Source: Latrodectus hesperus (Eukaryota; Arthropoda; Arachnida; Araneae; Theridiidae). Taken from it: a stretch of DNA of 64,000 bases. Location of the stretch: assembly GCA_037975125.1 (NCBI GenBank), contig CM075850.1:68334890-68398889 (forward strand), read 5' to 3'. Shown here piece after piece: positions 27,501-40,800 of this stretch. The position numbers and the translations under genes are program-made. Under the pieces are notes generated by a model. That model did no database searches and was not told the origin of the DNA. It saw nothing but the letters and a program-made list of their open reading frames with translations. Every line of letters starts with the position of its first letter. Position 1 is the first letter of the stretch.

Positions 27501-30500
27501 ATTCATCTTTGAAGTGATTTGCTTTCTACAGTTTAAATCGTTAGTTCACGTAGAACATGATTATGTAGTCACTCTTTAAACTATTTTTCACGGGCAATGA
27601 AACTTCACTATGTTATTCTCGAAAGGATTGTATCACTTGTGGGAATGCTTATCTTCGCAATCAAGTGAAAATATTTTTAATTGAAAAATAAAATGCATTT
27701 TAAAACATCGAGCTTTGAATTTGATTAGATGCCTAGCCAGGCATTCAAAAAACAATATATTTTTTGTCCCAAATTTTACAATTAGTGTGAATATATAAGT
27801 TCTAACATTAAAGGCATGTATAAAGGGAATTGATATCACATGTGACTCCTTAAGATACATACCTAAAGCTCCATTTTAAGTATCGATATATTAATAATTG
27901 AAACAATTAATTTGACTCTCATAAAGTGGTACTTGTGTCATTTCATCTTTGATCGAATCTAGGGCAACGAATCCTCTAATACAAATTTCTCCCTTTTTTT
28001 ATTTCGTAAGATTGCATTAAAAATTTTTAATATTAAAGAATTTTAACCTTTTTTCTTCATTTATATTACTATGCAACAAAAGATAAAAAAAATACGAGAA
28101 TTTTCCTCTATGAAAAAGCATGGTGTGAAGAGTATTATGAATTCAGTACCCTAAATTATATCAAAATTTGTTTCTATGTCAAGACAACAAAAGTGAAATT
28201 AATATTAACAATTGTTTACATCTTAGTTGGAACTGGTCGAATACTGAATATTTTTCGATATGTACACATTAACCTGCTGATCTTTTCAGCAAAATAAAAA
28301 AATCCTCAAGTACTTGATAGACAGTAAATGAAATTGCTAAAGAAATTTTTAGTAGTTTCTGAAATACTTGAAAACTGACTAAAAATACAAATGAATAGCA
28401 TTTAAAGGAAATATAATATTGCTCTTTATAAATACACATTAATGAGTCAAGGTGCTTTTGTGTCATTCCTTGATCTTTAACATTTTAAGATTTTATCGTC
28501 TGACGTAGTATTTCGAGATATTTTATGCATGCCTAGGTGAGAATCAACAAAATGATCGATATGATTGGCTTTAAAATAGTAGAAGAGTTCAGAGACAGTA
28601 ACTTATAAAAACAACAAAAGACAAAGCACGATTCAAACATTTCTTATTGTTTTCGAAACTGCGTGGCAATGTAAGGTTCTTCTTCTTCAGGTTGGGTTTG
28701 TATGTCATTGGCACCTCTGCTTTAATCAGCATTTTGTACTATTAACTCCAAATCCAATGTTTCCTATTTCCTGTCACTCGGGTCACCCACTTTATTAATA
28801 AAGTCCGATAACCCTTTCATGGAGTCTAGGTGTAACTCTCTAGTATGGATGATGCCTAAAGAAGTTAATCTAGGGAGGGCAAGAGCCTCACATTCGTAAA
28901 TGATATGCTTGACCGTTTCCTCTTGCGTATGACATTTTCTGCAGATAGGGTCTTGCTGAAACAGTCCCATTTTATGGAGGTGCTTTCTGAAATAGTAGTG
29001 CCCAGTTATGAAGCCTACGATTAAACGTATCTTCTGCCTAGAGCATCTAAAGATTTCAGAGGCAATCCTCGCTGATGATTCACAGATCATACTTTTAGCA
29101 TGGGTTTGACCAGGAGTGTTGAGCCAAGTTTCATACATCTTCCGTCTCTCCCATCTAAGAACATTGGTTTTTGCGGTCTTCAAATTGATCCCACAAAAAG
29201 GTTAGTTCATAGCTGAGGCATTTCTCCATAATCAGCTATTTATCGCGCACTTGACGATGATCGTTTTACATTGAGGAAAATTTCAATGGACTGATTGATA
29301 TGTATCCACTTTCCTAACGCTTCTTGACATTAGAAAAATTGTTCTGATCTATTTTAAACATAACATTCCATTATCATTATTAAATTAGTTTTGAATATGA
29401 AGAGTTGGCAGTTGTCGAAAATATTATAATTTTTAAAAAAACTGTTCCTATATTGCATGGTTAATTTACGTACAGTTTTTAAGATAAAAAAGTTGTTTTA
29501 TTTTTCTAATAATAAAATGATACGAGAAAATAATATATTTTGTAGTAGGGCATCAGCAGTACATGACATGTATGCCAGATTTGGAGCACGTGGAATATTT
29601 TTCAGTAATAATCTACACTACTCTGCTAAGTTAAATACATTTTACTGATGCATATGAAAAAATTAAAAATCTTAATTGATGTATAATGATTAAATATAAA
29701 TGAGATATATTTAAATAATGCACAATTAACATAACAGAAAATATAGAAATGTATTTTTGAGTTTTATTCTTTAATTCTACATGCACTGTCGAAAGAATCA
29801 AATTGTTTCACGTATTTCTCATTGTGCGCTAGCTCCTGAATCATTAGCAAGCTATGTTTGGCATAACAAAGATAAGAGATTACTCACCCTTGGTTTATAC
29901 TATTGAAACTAACCGATGCTCATTCATCTTCGATAGAAAAGGAATACAATCACTAGTGTAAGGAATAATTCTATTGATATTTTGGGAAATCTAACGTAGA
30001 AACATTAAAGTTAAGGGCACCTCACTTGTTGATTTAACGATACTTCTGAGAGTGCAGCTTCCATTCAGGGGAAAGAAAATCTTTTCCTGTCATTTTTTTT
30101 CAACTGTGCAGATGGCCACAAAGTTTTCGTTTTCCGAAATCTGAGAATCGCTTATGTACACTGTGAAAAGAATGTTTTAAACAGGCGCCAAATAACTGGC
30201 TTTTCTGCAGAATAAATAGGAGGAAATTGATCTCTTGGGATTGTGAGAAAAAGGGGGGATTTCTTTTCCTGTTTTGGTATTTGCTTTCCTAGTTTCACAG
30301 GCGATCCATCCATTTATTTCATTCTTCTTTTTTTTTAACTTCATCCAGTTCTCTTCCGGGATTTAATGTGTAAAATTCCACACCTGGATTTTTGAAGTTG
30401 GAGAACATATAGACCTTTTCCTTTTGTTCTCCGTTTGAAGTTTTTATTTCTTTGTGTTCGAAAACTCAGTTATTTCTCATTAATCTTTTCGGTTTTTTAA

Positions 30501-33500
30501 GTTTTTTTCCCTTCCAAAGTCGTGTGCCTGCAATCGTACACGCGAAGACTTTAAAACGTTTAATCTTCTTAGTGGAACCCTGGGGAGTATAGTTGTGAAT
30601 TCAACTTTATGTGGAACGTTGTATTCGAAGGCTATCAATCGAATACAGAGAATAAAGGGAAAGATTTAACCTGTTTGACAAATACGGCACACCGTTTTAA
30701 CAAAAAACAACTCTTCCTGTTATCGTTAATTAAATATTGTGTCCATTGATTTTATGAGGATTAAAGCTATGGAAAGTGTCATTTTGTTGGTATGTTATAA
30801 GAGATTAGTTTGATGCTAATAAATGCAGAGTTGATCCGGCATGATCCTATTCTTTCCTTTCGAGATAGAGATGTCTTTGAATTATATCCTGAAATTGCCT
30901 TATTATTAAATCATTTCTTAATACACAGACCACAATGTATGACAAATAAAAAGTACATAAAAATTATAAGAAAGTCTCGAGGAGTGAATATAATCTTTTA
31001 TACAAATCTTACATAAAAATTTAAAAATGGTTCTGAAGAACTTTTGATTTTGATATTATATATTTTTAATTATCTTGACTACAAAATTTGTTGGAACATA
31101 CATAAACACTAAGAAAACTTGTCTCCAGATTTATTATTTTTGCGAAACTATCCAAAACAGATAATTAGCATAATCATCTATTTGACTGTTTAGTACAACC
31201 TTCTCATTGATAGTTTACATAATTATCTAAATTATCTACTTTAAATATAATTTATCCTAATATCATACTATTTATTTTATTCACATGACCAATAAAAATT
31301 TATTTATTACTATAGAATCATCTTTTTCACATGAATACTTATTCATCAAGGAACTACAGTTTAAAATGGTTTCTGAAACGCAACAAATTCCAAGATAAAA
31401 TGTATAGATGGAGAAACTGTATTGTAAATTTCCAGTTGATATAAATTTCCAATCTTTTCGTTTCCAACGCTTTATGCACAAGGATTCTTCAACTAATTAT
31501 TTTTCACCCAAGAAATCTATTTTTGATTTTACACATGCATTTCAACATGTTTAGCAAATACAATTTGATAATGCAGATGTAATAATCATTCAAATTTTGA
31601 TTTAACCTTTCATCATTTCCTAACAACATGAGATCGTAATTTGAGATGATTTCGGATTTTCTCTTCTGTAAGAATATTCGTTCTAGTTTAAAACATACAC
31701 ATCAAAGTTATTAGATATGTGATTCGTAAACTTTTTCATAGCCTTTTATTTTAAAGAACCCATGAAAATATTCATCAAATTTAATGACGAAAAATTAGAT
31801 TAATATAAAGTTTCTTTTTCATTATTTTTCATAAGTATTCTATAGCTATACTCCTAACAATATTCTCCTTCAGCAGTATTTACAATGTAACTTTCTTAGT
31901 CTTTTAAAAAAGATTTTTAAAAATTCACAAGATTTAGTATAATAATTTTTATTATCTTTGATACTGGTATAATAGCTATATAAATTTCGATTTGATTATT
32001 TTTCGTAATTATTCCAGGACCTCTCCTGACTATAAAAAAATTATTTTTTCCACTATTCGTTGTGTATCCTGCTTATTTCCTGCCGAACTAGTGCCGAATG
32101 GTTAGTGCTTTGGCCTTCTGATCAACTATTCGTGGGTTTGAATCTTATCTCGGGCTGGAATATTTGAATTGCTTTGGAATGCAGTTTAAACTCTATGTCC
32201 TAGCTTAATTATCCCTTGTATGCAGAAGAATCCGTTGAGCAATAAACAAACAAAGCCTTCTTATTTCATTTTCTTTATGTGGTAATAAAAACTTCCTTCA
32301 TAGCAATTTCTCAGGAAGGTTACATAATTTCTTGTTATCTTTAAGATGGTATGCTAGTGTTTCCTATATAACTAATATTTTCTGACCATAGCCATTAAAC
32401 ACAATAAACCATGAAGATATAGTATGATAACTGAACCAGCTTATTACTTTTTGATAGGATACCAAAGTTTCACTGAGCACACAAATTTTAAAAACAGATG
32501 AATAACAGCTCTAATTATATAATACATTCTTGATGAGGTTTACTATAGTGAATAACTTTTATATATTTATGTAATTAGTCCCCCTATCAATCTGCTTGCA
32601 AATTTTCAATTTAATTTTTTGAGACAAGTCTTAATGTTTCGTCACTGCAAATTTTCTGATAACAAAATTTTAACATGCAATATTCTGCATAAATTTTTGA
32701 GTTCTGATGGTTGATTAACTTTGAATAATATTCGGTCTTCTACATAGATCCTACATTCCTACATTCAAGAAGCTATATTCAAATAGAGGAATATGTGGTA
32801 TAGGATACTCGAATTTTTTCTTTAACTTTCTTATTATATTGGTACTGTCATCTTGACTCGCACTTTCCACCCTCATCAGCGATATTTTTAAATAGGTTTA
32901 ACTGGACCACAATAATGATATATGATGTAAGAGCATTTTCGATATTACGAATAATTGGTATGTTAACTATATTATCATGCATTACTTTCTGACTTTTGTT
33001 ACCATTTAATTTCGTCTTTCGAAAATACCATTCATTTTGCATGGCCTTCCTCATAAAGGGTTTTTGTAACATGTTATTTATTTTTAGTTCTTATTTCAAA
33101 ATGTTGACTGTGGGAAAATTTTAAAACATTTATTAACTAAAAATTAAAAAAAATTAATATAAGTGAATATAATCTAAATGCAAAAATTGTTTCCATAAAA
33201 TTTGGAAAACTGTTAAGGAATCAAACACTTTTGGTGAATAATACAAATTTGAAAATCGTTAAACTTTAAGGTCTGAAAAGACAAAAATATTAATCAAGGA
33301 AAATAAAAGTGAAAAAAATAAATCTCCTTTTTGAATAGCTCAAAACAAACGCTTTCTCTTTTATTTTCGAATCACAGAATTCACAGGATAAATTTTATTT
33401 TTTCAATAATCAAAGATATGTGGATATTTTATATATTAAAAACTTTTATAGCATAATATAACTTATTGTGTATACATAATTACCTTTATGGCATTATCTA

Positions 33501-34739
33501 ATATATTGTGTCGTAAAGGTAATCTTTACTGCGTTACCATGTAGCCCAATTAAAATTATATTACATTTCTAAAATGGAAACTGGAATGTGCTTGTGTTAT
33601 AATATTCCTCCATCAAGAAATCAGTGTTAGATTTGACTTACCAGAATAGAAAATAATCTTCCCGGAATCGATAACATTGAAAAGGCGTGCTCACTTCAAT
33701 GTGCTCATGACAGTGAAATGACCCGTGAGAAAGTGTGATGAACTAATTTTAGCTCGAATGTCGACATCTTAAAATAAAAAGCCACGTTTCAAGTACTTCA
33801 AATTGACCACAACTTACTTTCAATCTATTGATGCGTAATTTGTGTAAAGGAAAAGAATGTTATGAAGAATGAAGCTGTTGTGACCAGATCAGTAAAGCTG
33901 TAGCTCTTAGAATTAGTAAGTAACTAGTTCGATCTTGATCCCTTCAAATACAATTGCTACCTCAGATTAAGCCACATTATTTAAGAAACATTCTATAATA
34001 TATACTAAATCATAGCCAACATCTTCTTATGTAACTTTGGTTCAGCTTAAATATACATGTATTTTATTAGTGGTATTATGTGTTATAGAATTGTAAATAA
34101 CATATTTCCCAGTTTTTATAATTATGCAGCATGCAAATATTAACATCATATTAAGCGATAAATGTTTATCGAATTTTTCTCATCTTAAAAAATGTATACA
34201 ATAGCTCAAAGAAAAAGACAATTTTTACTTTAATTTGTTTTTAAAATTAAATTATTCAAACAGCGATGAATTTGTTAAAATGCATTTATATCGAATATAT
34301 TCCTTAATATATTTGGAAAGTTTCTTATATTCGCAAGAACATTTCTAGAAAAAATAAGACATTTCTTGCACTGTGTTAAATTCTGTATGGGTTATAAAAT
34401 TCTGGTTCTCCTGTTGTTTATGCTCTAAAAATTGAAGTCATAAAATGAAATACTAATGAAATTCAAAACACATAGTTGACAATGCACGTTTAACTAAACA
34501 ACTTCAACGGCATGACAGAAAGCGGGGGGGGGTTAATTTATGGTGATTGTTTTAAACTGTAAATTCGATTCAGATTAGTCCTCGAGTGCAATAAAGGACA
34601 TTTAGATATAGAGAATGAATTTTAAATTCTCTTTGAACATCTATTTAGAACTGTTTGATTTTAAAAATCGGAGCTCATCTTACTGTTATGAAAACTTTGA
34701 ATAGAGAATTTTATTATTTTCTGTGGTAATATTTTTATT

Positions 34740-34833
<94 letters not shown>

Positions 34834-37800
34834 ATGATGAATTGTTAATATTTTTGTAAAATTTTATCTGAAAATTAGTATTTAATCATTGAAATGTTCT
34901 CTTATATAAAATACCTGTACAATCTGTGTTTAAATTTGTTTTGTTTACAGGCACTCTGAATCAACTAGGTATCACGGTAGGTCTCCTCATGTCCATGGTG
35001 TTGGGCATCCAGCACATTCTGGGCACGGAAGACAAATGGCCTTACCTCTTCAGTGAGTACTTCATTCTATAGGATGTAAATTGTACAGGAATGTCATGTA
35101 ATTGTGTGTGAATTGTACTGAATCAAGTGGTAAAGTACATGATTCATCCTAGTCTAAAGCTTAATATGAGCATTTATTTTTGTTAAGTGCTTCGAATAAT
35201 ATTAATTATTGTAATACAAAAGAATCGAGAAAAGTTTTCAGTTGGCCTAGATAATAGATTCGTATTTCACTGTTATTTATTAAGGCCATAAATATCCATT
35301 AAAAATTGTTACAAATTACTCATTATGCTGACGAATACCTTAAAGTAACAACGGGATTTATTCTTGAATTCATGTGGAAGTGCGATATATTAAATATTCT
35401 TTTTTCAGAACTAAACAAAGCTTTGTGTTTTAAAAACTTGATTCAGTGCAAGGTGTTATAATTTTACATTTATTTTGCTTATTAAAATTTTTATTTTTAT
35501 TAAAGTATTTTAAAATTAAATTTCTCATTATAACAATATTTTAAAATTTAATATTTAGTTACGTTTATTATTAAACGAGGAAAATATTTGCCATATGGAA
35601 ATTTCCATTTCTACTTCAATGATTGAAATTGAATAATTGTCGTAACAAAGCTAACAAGAGAAGGAATTAAATATCTATAAATTAGTTCTTTTTAACAATA
35701 AAAGGATTTTTTATTTCTTAGTCCATGCATGTAAGAAAATACTGCAATGAGAAGATTAATATATACTTTATCAACTATTAGAACTCATTGCAGGCTACGG
35801 GTATTCGAAAGTATCCATTACTTATTTTTCTTTCTTTTACAAAACTAATAATGTTTCTGGGTAATCATATTTCACAGAATAGAACGATTCAAAGCTTTTC
35901 TATCAATCATACTTATAAATTGAGGGATTAAATTAAAAAGGCTCATTCTCAATTTTTACATCTCGTACATTGCATATACATATTAAGTATATTAATGTTT
36001 ATGCAATCTTATAAAACATTGAATAAAAAATTATTGTATTTCTCAAAAAGATAACTTTATAAATTAGAATTTATAATTCTGTATATGTGTTACTTAATAA
36101 TTAAAATTTTGTTCTTAGGTGTGGCAGCAATTCCGGCCGCTCTGCAATTGCTACTCCTGCCCATTTGCCCCGAAAGTCCCCGATATTTGCTCATCACAAA
36201 ACAGCAGGAATATTCTGCCAGGGAAGGTATGTACGTTTTTAACAATCCCAGAAAATATTATTTAATAGCCTGAAGGAAATGCACAATCACTGATCACCAA
36301 AGCTGCAGGTCATGAGATCTGAAGGTTTGCAATTTGGATTAAATCAAATTTGGTTTATTTTGTGCCTTATTGTGATACTCTCTAAGAAAATTTTAGTTTT
36401 CGTGTCTCTGATAATTGGCTTTAATTTAAATATCATTCCAAATTTAATTCTTTTTGAGAGTTTGGTAGTTATATTCGATTAATGCTAAAATTTCCTACAT
36501 TCATAAGTCTTGTGTTCGAAAATGCAAAAGTAAGTTTTTCTTTATATTCTTAGATGTCAAAGACATGCCTTGAATTAAAATTAATTTTCAATTTATATCC
36601 CCATTCAAAAGACCAAGAAAACTGGAATTTGATATGAAATGTCCATTGTGAATCCATAGCAATGTGTTTAGAAATTATTAGGCATTCCATTTGGAGTGCG
36701 ATATTAATTCAGCCTTGTACTAAACCTTATTTTTAGATCCAAGATACTTAAACATATAAAAGAAAATAGATTTTTCTTAACGTCTTTAAGAAACTGTAAA
36801 TTAAAATAATTTTTCGAGCTCATATTACTCAGTGAATATATTGAATTAACAAAAAAATATTATTTAACATATTAAAAGTGTTAAAAACATTTTTTCTTTT
36901 TTAATTTTTTTTTAGTTTAATACATTAAATAATTCACACACCGAAAGTTGATTTACTTTGCAAAGCAAATATTAAACTTGCTTATTCAAATAAACCTGTG
37001 GCAATTATTAAACATTAATCCACCAAATATCTTTTTTACATACATACAATCTGTGTTAAGAAAACAGTTATTTAAAGTTCTGGAATAGATTTACTTAAAT
37101 AGAATAGTGTTGATATTTTTTATATAATATTTTGTAGAGACATTTTATTTTGCGACTACAAATTTTACAATTCCTTGTACCACTTTAGAAAAATGCCTAA
37201 ATAAATAAAGACAACTGTAGAAAATTTTAGATAAGGAAAAGGGGAAATATTTATATTTTTTTAAAGTACTTTTGTTTATTCAATAAAAGAAATCTGTATG
37301 TATAATTTTGGTATATTTTAAGAAATATCACAATAACAAAATATTAAAGAAAATTTTCTTGTACTTTCTTTGAAAGTATATAAAAATAATTGCATTGAAC
37401 AAATTAATTACAACTGTACATCATGTATAACTGTCAAAATCTGATTTCTCAGTACATGAATTAAAATGATTCAGCAAATCTGAACTGTAAGAAATATCTA
37501 GTATTGGATAATAGCTGTTAAGACCAACAAATAGCAACAAAACAGTGTATTTTCATAGATATCTGTTTCAAAATGGATATCTAGTTCAAAGCATTTAACA
37601 GACAGTTGAATTGAGCATTCCCGTGCGTTTGATAGATTCACTTAGTCATATCATACATTTTCAGTGAGTTCCTTTACATGTTGGTGTTGAGGAAATGAAA
37701 AAGCTGACTCTTTGGACAGATACGGTGCTGAGAAGGATGTCAGCCATAGTGAGAAGCTCACCTTCAATGAGATTAAAGACTTCCCTGGCTAAATCAAAAT

Positions 37801-40800
37801 TGAAAAAGCTTTCGAAAACCCCTCCTAACCACACTTGGTATTTTGCAATAAATCAATGAACTTATACCGAGATCCTACCAAAATTCTCTTTAGCTCTTTT
37901 TTAGTGGCCACATAAGAGCCCTCATTTTTAAGACAAATAAAAAATATATACCCTGAGTGCCATTGGTGCACAGCTGGACATAACTTCCTCTGCTCATATT
38001 TTGGAGTATTTAAATTTTAGCAAGGACGAGGTTTTGCGGAATCCTTATCTTTTTTAGACATTTTCGATATTTTCAGATTCATGGGGATTGTATAGCTCTG
38101 CTAGATATTCCTGAGATTAGCAACAACAGCTTTGCCGTGCGTGTTGGAAGCACAACACAGAAAGCAATTCCATTTTTTGTGTCACCCGAACATCTCATTT
38201 CGCTCTCTTTTTTTAATGAGAATTTGTTACTGGTTGTAATGTATAATTAGTTGAATCGTACTCTTTATTTTGTTTGTTTTTATTGTGTTTGTGCATTAAA
38301 ATATTGAATCAAAATCATTCGTTTTCTTATTAGTTATGATTATAATTTATAGAACTAATTAAAAACCTATAAGTAATTCTAGGCTAATAAATCAACACGC
38401 GCAATTTCCTGCACAATAATTTCGTCTGAATACATAATTTTGTATGTAAACTTTTTTATGTTTTATTATTATTTTAAATGTTTTTAATACTATATATCCT
38501 GATATTAATAATATTTTCTTCTATTTTAACACATGCACATTTGGCAAACCATACTTACATACATTCATAAGTGCATGTAAACAACGTATTGATCGAAACG
38601 CCGCACCAATAAAAATTAACTTAAAGATATTAACGCTGTAGACGCTTTTTCCAGAAATCACGGTACTTAAGGTTTCTCACAAATTGAGTATAACTTAGTT
38701 GAGACGTAAATTACACTAAAATAATATTTTTACTTTTTCCACAAAAGTGTTTTTCCTTTTATCAATTGTATTTTTATCTTTAATTTTTATCAGGGGAGAA
38801 ATAACTTCACTCCCACATGAAGCCACCAGTTAATTGCTGTTTTCTTATTTAACAATTTCTCTCAATGGAGACAAGAGGGGGTATGAATAATACATCTTTC
38901 ATTTGTGTCCTTTTCAAGACTTTCATCTTGCCTTAAATAGGTGATTATCTGGACCATCTCTCTCTCTCTTAGAAGGAACACAGCCCATTGAGGAAAATGG
39001 AGTTTCGCTTTTTTTAACGATAATACTCGTATTTTTAATTAAGCTGATATCAAATGAATGGATGTGGCCTTGTTCCAAAGACAGTTTCGGTCGGTAGGTT
39101 AATTACCTTGATCTGATAATGGCCATTGATATCTCTGCCAATGTAAGGGAAAGAGAAATGTGTATGTTCTCTAACTTGAAACAATGTTGACATAATTAAA
39201 TGCCAAATTGAATTAGGGAAAAAAGTCAATGTTTAAATAGCGTTCAATAGCTTTCACTATTTCTGCATTTGTTTCCAGTGAAGCAATAGAATAAACTTAA
39301 ATCCTTATAAGATAATTTCTTTTTTCTTTATTATTTGCTAAATACAAACTAACTTCAAAGCTAAAATTTATTTTTATTGTAATTAAAAGTGCCATTTATT
39401 ATTTAAAATGAAACTATTCATATTTGGTATAACAAGTTTATTACAATAATTGTTTCAAGTATTCAAATGTGCATTGTTATAAAATTTTGTGCAAATATTA
39501 CAAAGTCGCCTGTTTTTAAGTGCAAATAAGTAAACTATAAAAGATATTTTTGAACACATAGTGAAGAAGGAATTGCACTATAAGAATGTTTATCTCTCCA
39601 AATATTTAAGTTCTTGACTCTATTTAGTCAAATTCGTCCAAAAGATTCGTAGCTATTACTTAAAATTATGTTAAACTCTCACTGAAAAAAAATTATTAAT
39701 TCTAAAATATTTTTGTGTATTTTGGAATGTATCAATATTTAAATACATTTATTTATTAAACGCTTTGAATGTATACTTTTATATTTTTACATTTATCAAA
39801 GTATACATTCAAATTCATTAATATTTAAATAATATAAAATTTAAATTTAAGACAGTCTTAACATGTTTTAAACACTTTGCTTTATACCTAAAAAATAAAA
39901 CAGATTTTAACTTGAAAGGTTTCAATATTCAAATAAGGAGAATTTTTACTCTCAGATATAATGACATGTTTTCGACTTAAAATGTCCAAGAAGGAGCCAC
40001 TTTCTACAAACAACAAAATTATTTTTTATTAGATTACGATATGTATTTAAACACTATAATTTCTATTCGTTTTTACTTTTTTGATATTTTCTAATTTTTC
40101 TAAAGAAATCATAAAGTATTTTATTAAATAATAAATTAAAAACTTTTATTTCGGTGTTACAATACACAGGAAATCGACAGCATGTTTTTAAAGTATAATC
40201 TTTTCCTTTAAAAGTGTTTAATAATAGGCCTTTTTTTGAACAGCTCAAACTGAAGATGTTTGAGACACACGACGTTCATCTCCGATAGATTCCATCACAT
40301 GTTACCATTAGTGTTAATGATGTCTAGTAAACTGTATTCGCATTTATTACAAGAATATAATATGCTCAAGACAAACTACTGATCAAAGAATGTAGTAAGA
40401 ATGAAGCAATCGTTCGCTCTCTGCTTTTTCATCAAGAATTGTGCTCAAATGAAAGATCTAAACTCAGTTTAAAATAGTATATTCCACTAAGAATGAAGCA
40501 ATCGTTCACTCTCTGCTTTTTCATCAAGAATTGTGCTCAAATGAAAGATCTAAACTCAGTTTAATATAGTATATTCCACCAACGCTTTGGTGTTGCACAG
40601 AACATCCCCTTGCACTCTGCTTAGGATATCAAGTGTGACCATGGCTCCCGGACTGCTCTGATTTGACTAGCAAGTGGCCACCTTATGTCTTTTATTTCAT
40701 AGTGGCAGAAAAATGTACTCCGCTTGTGAAAATGGTTGTGACCATGCAACTTCAACGGATTGCTTTCTGGGTAGCATCGGAATTTTTACTGGGGACTTAG

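Larger units (their letters stand above)
20324..34950 (+). other. Intron 3 (14.6 kb, the largest)
   Basis: Contains SINE copies at 20660-20826 and 32080-32255, LINE fragments at 25140-25607 and 28677-29203, a T27 run at 26990-27016, a foldback at 27411-27459 and a (TA)n tract at 34743-34831. GC-richer unexplained sequence lies at 22000-22200 and 30030-30620. A run of nine G at 34524-34532 is unusual for this composition. Remaining sequence is AT-rich without recognisable features. Confidence 0.85.

Noticed and set aside
13543..34950. Alternative or mutually exclusive transporter exons in the large introns
   Set aside because: Looked for second copies of PESPR, GRKGG, QLSQQ and PETK-like coding segments with splice sites; none was found by eye.
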